Origin: Bacillota bacterium
Lineage (GTDB): Bacteria; Planctomycetota; UBA8108; UBA1146
Reading direction: 5' to 3'
Length of the DNA: 64,000 bases
Assembly: GCA_003973385.1 (NCBI GenBank)
Contig: QNYK01000089.1
Coordinates: 1-64,000 of the forward strand
Position numbers and translations under genes: made by a program. The notes under the pieces are model-generated. The model worked only from the letters and a program-made list of their open reading frames with translations. It was not told the origin of the DNA and ran no database searches. This document shows, in pieces, positions 24,990 to 34,361 of the stretch (within the stretch, counting starts at the first letter, position 1; every line of letters starts with the position of its first letter).

Positions 24990-26540
24990 ATGGCGTTCCG
25001 ATTACTTTCTGGTGACCTGGAGGGGATTCACGGCCGGGTCGTCGAGGTCGAGGTCGATCTGATTCCGGCTCTCTCCTCCTTCGTGATCAGTGGTCTGCCG
25101 GGCAAGGGCATCCGCGAGGCGAGGGAACGCATCCGTTCAGCAATCGAGAACTCAGGATACCGCTATCCGGACCGCCATCGAATCGTCGTCAACCTGGCGC
25201 CGGCAGCATGGGAGAAGGACGGATCTGTGTTCGATCTCCCCATCGCGCTGTCGATTCTGGCCGCCAGTGGGCAGGTCGATGCAGACCTTTTCGGCGGCTG
25301 GGCAGCACTCGGAGAACTGGCCCTCGACGGCAGGGTCAGGCCCGTGCCCGGGTGCCTCGGAATCATCTCACAATTGCGTCGCTCCTGTGCAGATGCCGTT
25401 GTTGTACCGGCGAGGAACCGGAGCGTGGCGCGGGCGGTCGGTGGCATGAAAATCGAGGGCGCTGCCAGTCTGCGCCAGGCGCTGGAAGTGATCCGCGGAG
25501 AGTCTCGCGGCTCCGGTGCCGTCACGGAGGAGATCACCAGCGCTGAAGATCGTCGTGACCGGGCCGATCTTTCCGATGTGAGGGGCCACGCCAGAGCGCG
25601 TCGGGCACTGGAAATCGCGGCGACGGGGGAGCACCCCATGTTGATGATCGGACCCCCCGGTTGCGGCAAGAGCTTCCTGGCAAGGCGGCTGGGCGGATTG
25701 CTGCCCCCGCTCGATCGAGAGCAACAGATCGAGGTGACTCATATTCAAGAGGTGTGTGGCAGCGGGTGCGAACAACTGGTCACCCATCGTCCCTTTCGCG
25801 CTCCGCATCACAGTGTCAGCTGGGCGGGTCTGATCGGAGGCGGTTCCCCGCCGAATCCCGGTGAGGTGACCCGGGCGCATCACGGAGTACTGTTTCTCGA
25901 TGAATTTCCCGAGATAGCCCGGCGATCACTGGAGGCGTTGCGTGAGCCGATGGAAGAGGGTTCAGTGACGATCTCTCGATCAGGATCCAGTCGTACCTTT
26001 CCATGCCGTTTCCTGATCATCGCCGCGATGAATCCCTGCCCCTGTGGTCATGCAGGAGACGCTGGCCCCAGGCGTTGCTGCTGTTCCGGAGCGGCCCTGG
26101 CGGCATATTCTGCGCGGATCTCCGGCCCGATGCTCGATCGCTTCGATATCCGGATCAGCATCGAACCGATCTCTGGTCGCCAATTGCTCGAAGAGCCACT
26201 GACGGTGCCGGAGTCGAGTGCAGAGGTGGCGAGGCGAGTGGTCGAGGCGAGACAGCGGGCACTCGATCGAGGTCAATTGGTCCCCAACAGGGATCTGCAG
26301 TGGCGAGATCGCAGTCGTTGGGCTCCACTCTCGGAACCGGTCACTCGATTGCTGATCGAGGCCCAGAATCAAGGAGAACTGTCGACGCGTGGACTCACTC
26401 GATTGATGCGGCTCGGCAGGACCATCGCGGATCTGAGGGCCTCGGAGGCGATCGAGAGAGTCGATTTGCTCGAGGCGATGTCTCTCAGGAGCGGTTCGGG
26501 CCCGGCGAGCCGGGCGGTCTCGTTGGCGAATCAGCGCTGA
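24990..26540 (+). CDS. comM: YifB/ComM family Mg chelatase-like ATPase
   Basis: 516 residues from the ATG at 24990, which sits six bases after AGGGG; ATG at 24984 and GTG at 24987 are also in frame. It opens with the Lon-protease-like domain (VEVEVDLIPALSSFVISGLP), then the AAA+ domain with Walker A GPPGCGKSFLARRL (about 218-231), the PFRAPHHSVSWAGLIGGG segment, Walker B VLFLDEFPEI (about 300) and the cysteine cluster MNPCPCG...CCCSG (about 345-365). ComM-type helicases help integrate incoming DNA during natural transformation, driving branch migration. No other competence gene is adjacent. Confidence 0.93.
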   Translation: MAFRLLSGDLEGIHGRVVEVEVDLIPALSSFVISGLPGKGIREARERIRSAIENSGYRYPDRHRIVVNLAPAAWEKDGSVFDLPIALSILAASGQVDADLFGGWAALGELALDGRVRPVPGCLGIISQLRRSCADAVVVPARNRSVARAVGGMKIEGAASLRQALEVIRGESRGSGAVTEEITSAEDRRDRADLSDVRGHARARRALEIAATGEHPMLMIGPPGCGKSFLARRLGGLLPPLDREQQIEVTHIQEVCGSGCEQLVTHRPFRAPHHSVSWAGLIGGGSPPNPGEVTRAHHGVLFLDEFPEIARRSLEALREPMEEGSVTISRSGSSRTFPCRFLIIAAMNPCPCGHAGDAGPRRCCCSGAALAAYSARISGPMLDRFDIRISIEPISGRQLLEEPLTVPESSAEVARRVVEARQRALDRGQLVPNRDLQWRDRSRWAPLSEPVTRLLIEAQNQGELSTRGLTRLMRLGRTIADLRASEAIERVDLLEAMSLRSGSGPASRAVSLANQR

Positions 26541-26612
26541 AGTCGATACCCTGTAGATCCGCAGCGGTGATGCGGTCGTGTTGTACGACCGAGTCTGCCG
26601 GAGAGGATCGAG

Positions 26613-27722
26613 ATGAGTGCCGAGCAGAGCACCCCGACAAGAAAGCAGCCTGAAGTTGCGTTCGATCCATCGGTGGTGAGGCCGCTGTTCATCGGATCGT
26701 TGCCGCTGGAGACTCCGATCCTGCAGGCACCCATCGCAGGTTTTACCGACCTGGTGTTTCGGCGTATCGTCAGAGAACTGGGCGGTTGTGGTCTGATCTA
26801 TACCGAAATGGTTTCGGCAGGTGGCTGGGTGCGCGGAAATATACCGCCCGACCGCCTGTTCGGAGTCGCCGATGAGCCGGGCCCGCTGGGTGTGCAGCTG
26901 TGGGATCGAGAACCGGAGATGGTGGAGGAGGCGGCGCGCCGTCTCGTCGATCTCGGCATCGCAGTCATCGATCTCAACTTTGGTTGTCCCAAGCGGAGGA
27001 TCATGGGCAAGCAGGGTGCCGGGGCTCAATTGCTGCGCGATCCTTCCACCATCGCACGATTGATAGAGGCGACGATACGGGGTGCAGGCGAGACTCCCGT
27101 CACGGCAAAGATCCGGCTCGGCCCGCATCCAGATCAGATCACCGGGATCGAGGTGGCAAGGGCTGCCCAGTCTGCGGGGGCCTCTGCGATCACGGTGCAT
27201 GGACGCACCGCCCGCGATGGATATGGAATCCCGGTCAATCATCGGATGATCGCCGAGATCGTTGCCGAGGTGGAGATCCCGGTCATCGCAAATGGCGACA
27301 TCGTGGATGCCAGCAGTGCTCTTCAAGCATTTGACAATACAGGTGCTGCTGGCGTGATGGTGGCGCGTCGATGTCTCGGTGCTCCCTGGGTTTTCAGGGA
27401 GATCGCCGCGGCATTGCAGGGCGATCCGATCCCGTTGCCGCCTTCGCTATCACAGCAACGTGAGCAACTTCTGCGGCATCATTCTCAACTGGTCGAGATC
27501 CATGGAGATCCGTTCGGCACCGTATTGATGAGGAAGTTTGCAGCGCGCTATCTGACCGGTGTGAGGGGTGCCAGGGATTTTCGAGCTGCCGTGACCGTTG
27601 CGCGCGATGCGGCCGACTTCCGCCGGATCGTCGCTGAACTGTTTCCAGTCGAAGGTGCCCCCGGGCAGGTCGATACGGGAGAACTCAGCGGCGAAATCTG
27701 CGAACCGGATTGTGCGGAGTAA
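26613..27722 (+). CDS. dus: tRNA-dihydrouridine synthase (DusB-like)
   Basis: 369 residues. The TIM-barrel flavoprotein opens at ILQAPIAGFTDLVFRRIVRE and contains the catalytic cysteine in DLNFGCPKRRIMGKQGAGAQ (about 126-145), the phosphate/FMN lysine in TAKIRLG, the histidine in ITVHGRTARDGYG and PVIANGDI (FMN binding). It reduces uridine in the D arm of tRNA. The extra 50 residues at the C-terminus are weakly conserved. Confidence 0.93.
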   Translation: MSAEQSTPTRKQPEVAFDPSVVRPLFIGSLPLETPILQAPIAGFTDLVFRRIVRELGGCGLIYTEMVSAGGWVRGNIPPDRLFGVADEPGPLGVQLWDREPEMVEEAARRLVDLGIAVIDLNFGCPKRRIMGKQGAGAQLLRDPSTIARLIEATIRGAGETPVTAKIRLGPHPDQITGIEVARAAQSAGASAITVHGRTARDGYGIPVNHRMIAEIVAEVEIPVIANGDIVDASSALQAFDNTGAAGVMVARRCLGAPWVFREIAAALQGDPIPLPPSLSQQREQLLRHHSQLVEIHGDPFGTVLMRKFAARYLTGVRGARDFRAAVTVARDAADFRRIVAELFPVEGAPGQVDTGELSGEICEPDCAE

Positions 27723-27737
27723 TCCTGTGAGGGGAGC

Positions 27738-29108
27738 GTGGTATCCGTGAAGATGGTCATCGCCATCACTGTGGGAATGCGCGGCAAGGATATCGATCAG
27801 TTTCCGTCACTGTCGGAACTGGTCTCCGAAGGCTCCGTAGCGTCCCTGACCCCTCCTACACCTGCTGTGACCTGCACATCCCAGGCGACCTTTCTCACCG
27901 GCAAGTTGCCGCAAGAGCATGGAATCGTCGGCAATGGTTGGTTTCATCGAGACACCCGGGAGGTTCGTTTCTGGTTGCAGCCAAGGGATCTGATCGAGGC
28001 CCCGACCTTCATCGATCACTTGCGGGCCAGAGGGGTTTCCGTGGCGAACCTGTTCTGGTGGTTCAACATGGGCAGCGGTGCCGACTGGAGTCTCACCCCT
28101 CGCCCCGAGTATCCCGCAGACGGACGCAAGATCCCATGCGTCTATGGAGAGCCTCCCGAGTTCCCGGTCGAGATGCAGCGAAAGCTCGGCCGCTTTCCAC
28201 TGTTTGATTTCTGGGGTCCTCGTGCCGGCATCGGTTCGACAAGCTGGATTGTCGACTCTGCCATCTCCGTCATCGATGAGCAGGATCCCGATGTGCTGCT
28301 GGTCTATCTGCCACATCTCGATTACGACGATCAGCGTCACGGTGCCGATTCACCTCAGGCAAGGAGATCTCGTCAACAACTCGATCAGGAACTTGAACGG
28401 TTGCTCCAATCAGCGCGAGGCCGCGGTGCCGAGGTGATGTTGCTCTCCGAGTACGGAGTGGAAGATGTCAGTCGGCCGCTATTTCCCAACAGGATGCTCG
28501 CCGAACGTGGAGAGCTGAAGGTGCATGCCACGTCCCACGGAGATTTGCTCGACCTCCATCGCAGCCACGCTTTTGTCGTCTGCGACCATCAACTGGCCCA
28601 TGTCCATATGGGATCAGGAGACGACATCGACAGGGTGACGGCGCTGTTTCAGCAGTTCGAAGGCGTGGATCAGGTTCTGGCGGCTGGTGACCGTGGCCAG
28701 TTCGGTCTCGATCATCGCCGCGCCGGAGACCTGGTACTGCTTGCTGAAGCAGGCTGCTGGTTCGCCTATCCGTGGTGGCTCGATGAAGCGAGAGCGCCCG
28801 ATTTCGCACGCACCGTCGACATCCACCGCAAACCTGGCTATGACCCGGCAGAACTGTTCCTGGACCCGGCGCTTCGCTGGCCGGCTCTGAAAGTTGGATT
28901 TCGGCTTCTTCAAAAAAAAGTTGGCATGAGAACATTGCTCGATGTGATCTCTACCGATCCCTCGATGGTGAGGGGGAGTCATGGTCGGCCGCCATCCGAT
29001 GCGGACAGGGGACCTGTGGTCATCCGATCGTGGAAGCACTCAGCGAGCGCCATCGAAGCAGTCGATGTACATGACGAGATCATCAGGCGAGTGCTGAAGG
29101 AAGGGTAG
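27738..29108 (+). CDS. Alkaline-phosphatase-superfamily phosphodiesterase (EboF-like)
   Basis: 456 residues, GTG start. The nucleophile region TPAVTCTSQATFLTG (about 41-55) and the hallmark IVGNGWFHRDTREV, LFWWFNMGSGADWSLTPRP, VYLPHLDYDDQRHG, DHQLAHV and DFARTVDIHRKPGYDP segments match the nucleotide-pyrophosphatase-like family found with the Ebo (eustigmatophyte/bacterial) gene cluster. The usual N-terminal metal Asp of the superfamily seems replaced (IAITVGMRG), which from memory is normal in this family. None of the other ebo genes (aldolase-like, UbiA-type prenyltransferase, TatD-like hydrolase) are nearby, so it acts alone here. Confidence 0.85.
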   Translation: MVSVKMVIAITVGMRGKDIDQFPSLSELVSEGSVASLTPPTPAVTCTSQATFLTGKLPQEHGIVGNGWFHRDTREVRFWLQPRDLIEAPTFIDHLRARGVSVANLFWWFNMGSGADWSLTPRPEYPADGRKIPCVYGEPPEFPVEMQRKLGRFPLFDFWGPRAGIGSTSWIVDSAISVIDEQDPDVLLVYLPHLDYDDQRHGADSPQARRSRQQLDQELERLLQSARGRGAEVMLLSEYGVEDVSRPLFPNRMLAERGELKVHATSHGDLLDLHRSHAFVVCDHQLAHVHMGSGDDIDRVTALFQQFEGVDQVLAAGDRGQFGLDHRRAGDLVLLAEAGCWFAYPWWLDEARAPDFARTVDIHRKPGYDPAELFLDPALRWPALKVGFRLLQKKVGMRTLLDVISTDPSMVRGSHGRPPSDADRGPVVIRSWKHSASAIEAVDVHDEIIRRVLKEG

Positions 29109-29114
29109 GGACGG

Positions 29115-29840
29115 TTGGATCTTTCCTTGATTCAAGATCCCAACACCTGGGTCGCTCTGGCGACCCTCACGGTGATGGAAATCGTGCTCGGGATCGACAA
29201 CATCATCTTCATTGCAGTCCTCGCAGCGAAACTCCCCGAGCAGAAACGAGATGCCGCACGAAGGATTGGTCTGCTCATCGCGATGGTCACTCGCATCGCA
29301 TTGCTCTTTTCCCTCACCTGGTTGCTGACCCTCAGTGATGTGCTGTTCACGATCCTCGACCACAGTGTCTCGGGCAAGGATCTGATCCTGATCTGTGGTG
29401 GCCTGTTCCTGCTCGGCAAGGCGACCCATGAGATACACGAAAAGATCGAGGGTGAAGAGGATCAGGGAGCCGAACGAGGCATGAAGGTCAGTTTTCTCTC
29501 GGTGATGGTTCAGATCGCGCTACTCGATGTTGTCTTCAGCATCGATTCCGTCATCACCGCGATCGGGATGGTGGAGTCGCTGGCGGTGATGGTGGTGGCC
29601 GTGGTGCTCTCCGTGCTGGTGATGCTGGCATTCAGCGGTTCGGTCTCGCGATTCGTCGAGAGGCATCCCACGGTGAAGGTGCTGGCACTTTCCTTCCTGC
29701 TGTTGATCGGATTTGCGCTGGTTGCGGAAGGGTGGCACTACGATATCCCGAAGGGATACATCTACTTCGCGATGGGATTCTCGGCATTTGTCGAGGCACT
29801 CAATCTGAAGATCTTCAGACGCCGAAAGAAGAACGCCTGA
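29115..29840 (+). CDS. TerC family membrane protein
   Basis: 241 residues with a TTG start, multi-helix. The family motif VMEIVLGIDNIIFIAVLA (about 20-37) and the second copy QIALLDVVFSIDSVITAIGM (about 136-155) carry the acidic pair that binds cations in TerC proteins, which export or handle manganese and related metals. Starts six bases after the EboF-like gene. The specific metal cannot be read from the sequence. Confidence 0.9.
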   Translation: MDLSLIQDPNTWVALATLTVMEIVLGIDNIIFIAVLAAKLPEQKRDAARRIGLLIAMVTRIALLFSLTWLLTLSDVLFTILDHSVSGKDLILICGGLFLLGKATHEIHEKIEGEEDQGAERGMKVSFLSVMVQIALLDVVFSIDSVITAIGMVESLAVMVVAVVLSVLVMLAFSGSVSRFVERHPTVKVLALSFLLLIGFALVAEGWHYDIPKGYIYFAMGFSAFVEALNLKIFRRRKKNA

Positions 29841-29846
29841 AGCGTA

Positions 29847-31064
29847 TCAAGGTGTTTCTTCCGGCTCGGGTCGGCCGGGGATGAGGCGACCTCGCTTCAG
29901 ATCGGCACCGCCGGGAACCCTGTGAGACTCATCGAGCAGCCGCGATACTGTCTCCTCGCGTATCGATCCGGCCGCGTCATCAAACAGGCCATGCTGGCGT
30001 GGCGCAGACACTGGCACCAGATTTCCGGAGCCAAGCCCGAGCAAGCGGATCCCCTCTCCGTCGAGATCGATATCGGAAAGCAGTGATTTCACCGCCTCGT
30101 ACAACGGGCCAGGTTCCTGTGCCGGGGCAGAGAGAGTGCGGCTTCGATTCATCGTGCGGAAGGAACCGGTCCGAACCTTGAGTCGTACAGTTCTGGCGCG
30201 CAATCGCTGCTGTCTCAGGGATCGCGCGACTTCTTCTGCAGCCTTTCTGAGGAACTCATCGACCTTCCGGCCTGGCTGAATGTCATTGCTGAAGGTCGAC
30301 TCCGTGGAGATGGATCTCGCATCACGCCCGCTCGAGATGGTGCGATCATCTTCTCCGTGCGCGAGGTTCCAGAGGTGTTGCCCCGGACCCTCTCCCAGAT
30401 GCTTGACCATCAGATCAAGCCCTGCACCACGAATGTCCCGAACCTTTTTCAGCCCGATGTGGTGCAGGGCTTCAGAGGTTCGTGGACCGACGCCCCAGAG
30501 TCTCTCCACCGGCAGTGGATCGAGGAGTTGCTGAATCCGATCGGGATCAACAACGGTCAGTCCATCAGGTTTTTCAAGATCGCTGGCGAGTTTTGCCAGG
30601 AACTTGTTGGGTGCGACTCCGACGCTGACGGTCAGTCCTCCGGTACATTGCTTGACGCGTGTACGCACCTCCCTGGCGATGGTGACAGCCCCGCCGAAGA
30701 GTCGCAGTGACCCCTCGATTCCGAGAAAGGCCTCGTCGAGAGAGAGGGGTTCTACTTCGGGCGTGAACTCCTCGAAGACCTGCATCACCAGGCGCGAGAT
30801 CTCCTGGTAGCGGGAGCCTCGCGGGGATCGCCACACCCCCGTCGGACAGCGACGAAGTGCCTCCACCGACGCCATCGCTGAATGCACTCCGAACTGACGC
30901 GCTTCGTAGGAAGCGGTGGCCACCACACCTCGCGGGCCCGGATGGCCGATGATCAGCGGCTTTCCGGCGAGGGAAGGGTCATCGAGAATTTCCACGGCAG
31001 CGAAGAAGGCGTCCATGTCGGCATGGATGAAGATGAGCCTCGGGTCCGAGTCGAAGTGGTCCAC
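29847..31064 (-). CDS. dinB: DNA polymerase IV (Y-family)
   Basis: 405 residues from the GTG at 31064, which has AAAGGAGAGGG immediately upstream; the ATG at 31100 has no such site. Palm residues are in FIHADMDAFFAAVE (first Asp, about 12-25) and SLDEAFLGIEGS (catalytic Asp-Glu, about 105-116). The thumb/HhH region is GVGPRTSEALHHIGL, and a little-finger domain follows. It performs translesion synthesis. The C-terminus extends past the little finger and has no obvious beta-clamp motif beyond a QHGLFDD peptide (about 365-371), which does fit a QxxLF clamp-binding motif. Confidence 0.94.
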   Translation of the reverse strand: MDHFDSDPRLIFIHADMDAFFAAVEILDDPSLAGKPLIIGHPGPRGVVATASYEARQFGVHSAMASVEALRRCPTGVWRSPRGSRYQEISRLVMQVFEEFTPEVEPLSLDEAFLGIEGSLRLFGGAVTIAREVRTRVKQCTGGLTVSVGVAPNKFLAKLASDLEKPDGLTVVDPDRIQQLLDPLPVERLWGVGPRTSEALHHIGLKKVRDIRGAGLDLMVKHLGEGPGQHLWNLAHGEDDRTISSGRDARSISTESTFSNDIQPGRKVDEFLRKAAEEVARSLRQQRLRARTVRLKVRTGSFRTMNRSRTLSAPAQEPGPLYEAVKSLLSDIDLDGEGIRLLGLGSGNLVPVSAPRQHGLFDDAAGSIREETVSRLLDESHRVPGGADLKRGRLIPGRPEPEETP

Positions 31065-31153
31065 CGCCCTCTCCTTTCGCTGGTTTCCTCTGACAGCCAT
31101 GTTGTTTCCCCACGGCGGGGGGTCAAGTTCCAGTTTCGAGGGGCTGGGTCCGT

Positions 31154-31182
31154 TGGCGTATCGGTGCGACTCTGGCTAGAAT
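31154..31182 (+). promoter_or_regulatory. Candidate sigma-70 promoter for thrS
   Basis: TTGGCG (31154-31158 plus preceding base context) and TAGAAT (31177-31182) are separated by about 18 bases, 20 bases upstream of the thrS start. The -10 box matches consensus at five of six positions. Found by eye only. Confidence 0.4.
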
Positions 31183-31201
31183 GCGCCCGGAAGGAAGGCC
31201 C

Positions 31202-33265
31202 ATGCCAAGGATCACCCTCCCGGACGGCAGCCATCGAGACTACGACGCTCCCGTCGATGGGATCCGCATCGCCGGAGATATCGGTGAGAGACTGCTCAAG
31301 GCTTCGATAGGACTCAAGGTCGATGGCGAGATCCGTGATCTCGGCCACCTCATCGAGAGCGACGCTCAGGTCTCGATCATCACCTCCGGCAGCAAGAAGG
31401 ACGACCCCGAGCAGGACGCGCTGTTCCTGGTTCGCCACTCCTGTGCCCATGTCATGGCGGAGGCGATCGAGCGCGTCGTGCCGGGTGCAGAACTGGTCTA
31501 CGGACCTCCCACCGATATGGGGTTTTATTACGACATTCGTTTCCCCGTTGATCGGACCCTCAGTAGTGAGGATTTTCCGGCCATCGAGGAGCAGATGAAG
31601 GAGATCATCGCCGAGGATCGTCCCTTCCGGCGCTACCAGTTCGGTCGCGAGGAGGGCATGTCAAAACTTCAGGATGAAGGCAGCAAGTACAAGATCGATA
31701 ACGCCGAGCGTGCCATCGAAGCGGGATCGGACGAACTCAGCTGGTATGTTACGGGGGAGCTCGGTACCGACTGGGAAGATCTTTGCCGGGGACCTCATCT
31801 TCCCAGCACCGGTCGCATAGGAGCGTTCAAGTTGCTGAGCGTGGCCAGCTCCTACTGGCACGGAGATGCATCGAGCGACAGTTTGACTCGGGTGTACGGA
31901 ACCGCGTTTTCGTTTCCCGCCCAGTTGCAGCGCCACCTCGATCAACTGGAGGAGGCGAGACGTCGGGATCACAGGGTCATCGGCAAGAAGCAGAATCTGT
32001 TCAGGATCGATGAGGAGGTGGGTCAGGGGCTGGTGCTCTGGCAACCCGGTGGAGCGGTGGTGCGGAGAGAACTGGAGGAGTTCATCCGATCACACCTGAT
32101 CGCTTCAGGTTACGACATGGTCTACACGCCCCATGTCGCCAAACTGGACCTGTACAGAACCAGCGGTCACTTCCCTTACTACCGTGAGAGCCAGTTTCCG
32201 CCGCTGCTGGCGGCCGAGTTCCTCGATGCTATCGCTGACGAGGGGTGCAGCTGCGCCGAACTCTCACACAGGATCGGGGAGGGGAGTGTCGAGGGTTTCA
32301 TGTTGAAACCGATGAACTGTCCCCACCACATCAAGATCTATGATGCCGAGGCTCGTTCCTATCGAGACCTTCCGGTTCGACTCGCCGAATTTGGAACCGT
32401 TTACCGCTGGGAGCAATCGGGTGAACTGAATGGACTCACGAGGGTTCGTGGATTTACCCAGGACGATGCTCATATCTTCTGTACAGAGGACCAGGTCGGT
32501 GAAGAGCTGCTCGGCTGTCTGAGCCTGGCGAAGCTGGTGCTGTCGACACTGGGCCTGGAAGATTACAGGGTTCGTGTCGGATTGAGGGACACCGATTCCA
32601 CCAAGTACATCGGCGATCCTGCTCGATGGGATCGAGCCGAGGAGGCGTGCCGTCAGGCAGCTTCGAGCCTCGGAGTGCCGTATGTCGAGGAAGTGGGGGA
32701 GGCAGCATTCTATGGCCCGAAGATCGATTTCGTGGTCAAGGATGCCATCGGACGTGAATGGCAACTGGGGACGGTTCAGGTCGATTACAACCTGCCGGAG
32801 CGGTTCGATCTCAGTTACACCGGATCTGACAACTCTTCACACCGTCCGGTGATGATACACCGCGCTCCCTTCGGTAGTTTCGAGCGGTTCATAGGAATCC
32901 TCATCGAACACTTCGAGGGAGCGTTCCCCACCTGGCTGGCTCCTGAGCAGGCGAGGGTTCTTCCCATCTCGATGAAGCATGTCGATTACGCACGGGGCAT
33001 CGTTGATCGACTGGTTGCGGTGGGAATCCGGGTCACCCTCGATGACTCCGATGAGCGAGTCAACGCCAAGATCAAGGTCGCGGCCGATGAGCGAATCCCG
33101 TACTTGCTCGTGGTCGGTGGGCGAGACGAGGAAGCCGAGACGGTGTCGGTACGACAGCGTGGTATCGGCGACAGAGGCGCGATTCCCGTCGATGCGTTCA
33201 TCGATGAACTGGTTGCCGAGGTACGCGAGAGAAGGCTGCCGATGGCGGCCAAGGAGGAGGTCTGA
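31202..33265 (+). CDS. thrS: Threonyl-tRNA synthetase
   Basis: 687 residues from the ATG at 31202, which follows GGAAGG; an ATG seven codons upstream lacks it. The N-terminal TGS domain (about 1-62) is followed by an editing/HxxxH zinc domain (RHSCAHVMAEAIE, about 78-90), the class II core with MNCPHHIKIY motif (MKPMNCPHHIKIY, about 368), GLTRVRGFTQDDAHIF (motif 2, about 411-426) and HRAPFGSFERF (motif 3, about 556). The anticodon-binding domain closes the protein. The stop overlaps the micropeptide start (TGATG). Confidence 0.97.
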   Translation: MPRITLPDGSHRDYDAPVDGIRIAGDIGERLLKASIGLKVDGEIRDLGHLIESDAQVSIITSGSKKDDPEQDALFLVRHSCAHVMAEAIERVVPGAELVYGPPTDMGFYYDIRFPVDRTLSSEDFPAIEEQMKEIIAEDRPFRRYQFGREEGMSKLQDEGSKYKIDNAERAIEAGSDELSWYVTGELGTDWEDLCRGPHLPSTGRIGAFKLLSVASSYWHGDASSDSLTRVYGTAFSFPAQLQRHLDQLEEARRRDHRVIGKKQNLFRIDEEVGQGLVLWQPGGAVVRRELEEFIRSHLIASGYDMVYTPHVAKLDLYRTSGHFPYYRESQFPPLLAAEFLDAIADEGCSCAELSHRIGEGSVEGFMLKPMNCPHHIKIYDAEARSYRDLPVRLAEFGTVYRWEQSGELNGLTRVRGFTQDDAHIFCTEDQVGEELLGCLSLAKLVLSTLGLEDYRVRVGLRDTDSTKYIGDPARWDRAEEACRQAASSLGVPYVEEVGEAAFYGPKIDFVVKDAIGREWQLGTVQVDYNLPERFDLSYTGSDNSSHRPVMIHRAPFGSFERFIGILIEHFEGAFPTWLAPEQARVLPISMKHVDYARGIVDRLVAVGIRVTLDDSDERVNAKIKVAADERIPYLLVVGGRDEEAETVSVRQRGIGDRGAIPVDAFIDELVAEVRERRLPMAAKEEV

Positions 33266-33381
33266 TGCTGTTTGCAGTCAGTGCCGGAGAATTCTTCCTG
33301 CTGGTGACATGTCTGTTGATGGTGGTGGTCTTCCCATTGATTGTCGCCTGGCTAGGGAGCCGTGAGGAGAACAACTCTTGA
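33265..33381 (+). CDS. 38-residue single-helix membrane micropeptide
   Basis: This frame, shorter than any usual cutoff, starts on the last base of the thrS stop with an exceptional ribosome site AAGGAGGAGG four bases before its ATG. It ends four bases into asd (stop overlaps the asd TTG). The product MLFAVSAGEFFLLVTCLLMV continues with a hydrophobic stretch of about 20 residues (9-30) and a short charged tail (GSREENNS). It looks like a single transmembrane helix with cytoplasmic acidic end. The strict spacing on both sides indicates translational coupling in a thrS-peptide-asd operon. No family recognised. Confidence 0.7.
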   Translation: MLFAVSAGEFFLLVTCLLMVVVFPLIVAWLGSREENNS

Positions 33382-34361
33382 AGGTGGCAGTGGTCGGCGC
33401 GACCGGTGTGGTCGGACAGGAGATGTTGCAACTGCTGGAGACCTCGCCGCTGGGTGAAAATCCTCCACGCTTGCTTGCCTCTGCACGTAGCGCCGGCAAC
33501 AAGATCTCGTGGCGAGGAGAGGAACTGACAGTCGAGGCACTCGATGAGGGTATCGACCTGTCCCAGCTCGATGTGGCGCTGATGGCAGCGGGTGGTTCGA
33601 CTGCTCGTCAGTGGGCGCCCCGTTTTGTCGAGGCTGGGGTGGCTGTCGTCGACAACTCCTCTGCGTTCAGACTCGATGACACGGTTCCGCTGGTGATCCC
33701 GGAGGTGAACCCTGATGTGGTTCGACCAGGGCCATGCATCATCGCGAATCCGAATTGCTCCACCATCATCTTGCTGCTGGCACTGAAACCGCTGATGAAG
33801 TTGAAGCCGGTGCGTGTCATCGCAGACACCTATCAGGCGGTCAGCGGCGCTGGTCGGGAGGGTCTCGATGCCCTGGAGCGCGAGGGGTCGGGGGGGGAAT
33901 TTCGTCGCGGAGAGCCATTTCCGTTTCCGATCCATGGCAATCTGTTCCCGGCCATCGGTGACGTCGATGAAGATGGTGTCACTGTCGAGGAGAGAAAGAT
34001 GCTCGACGAGACGCGAAAGATCCTCGGGGTGCCCGATCTGGTGGTGCAGGGGACTTGCGTGCGAGTGCCGGTGGCCCGATGCCACTCGATAGCTGTGACC
34101 TTGATCTTTGATGAGGAGGATCGCCAACGCTTGCAGCAGGCCATCGAGGCGCTGGATTGTGCAGAAGGGGTCGTATTCCAGGAAGATCCTGCTTTCGTGC
34201 CGACGCCAGCACAACTATCGGGCGTCCACGATGTTTCCGTTGGCCGGGTCCGTAGTCCCTTCCCTGACACCCTCCAGTTCTGGGTCGTCGGGGACCAGGT
34301 GCTCAAGGGGGCAGCGCTCAACACGGTCCAGATCGCTGAACTCTGGAGTCGGGCGAACTGA
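33378..34361 (+). CDS. asd: Aspartate-semialdehyde dehydrogenase
   Basis: 327 residues with a TTG start inside the micropeptide stop. The NADP Rossmann motif VVGATGVVGQEMLQLL (about 5-20), catalytic cysteine in IANPNCSTI (about 122-130), and the substrate-binding VRVPV and HS segments (near 233) identify the enzyme. It reduces aspartyl phosphate to the semialdehyde, the branch point to lysine, methionine, threonine and cell wall diaminopimelate. The stop overlaps the truA ATG. Confidence 0.95.
   Translation: MKVAVVGATGVVGQEMLQLLETSPLGENPPRLLASARSAGNKISWRGEELTVEALDEGIDLSQLDVALMAAGGSTARQWAPRFVEAGVAVVDNSSAFRLDDTVPLVIPEVNPDVVRPGPCIIANPNCSTIILLLALKPLMKLKPVRVIADTYQAVSGAGREGLDALEREGSGGEFRRGEPFPFPIHGNLFPAIGDVDEDGVTVEERKMLDETRKILGVPDLVVQGTCVRVPVARCHSIAVTLIFDEEDRQRLQQAIEALDCAEGVVFQEDPAFVPTPAQLSGVHDVSVGRVRSPFPDTLQFWVVGDQVLKGAALNTVQIAELWSRAN

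Noticed and set aside
25980-27326. A 448-codon minus-strand frame across comM and dus
   Set aside because: Both plus-strand genes are well-conserved families; the antisense frame has Arg/His-rich shadow composition.
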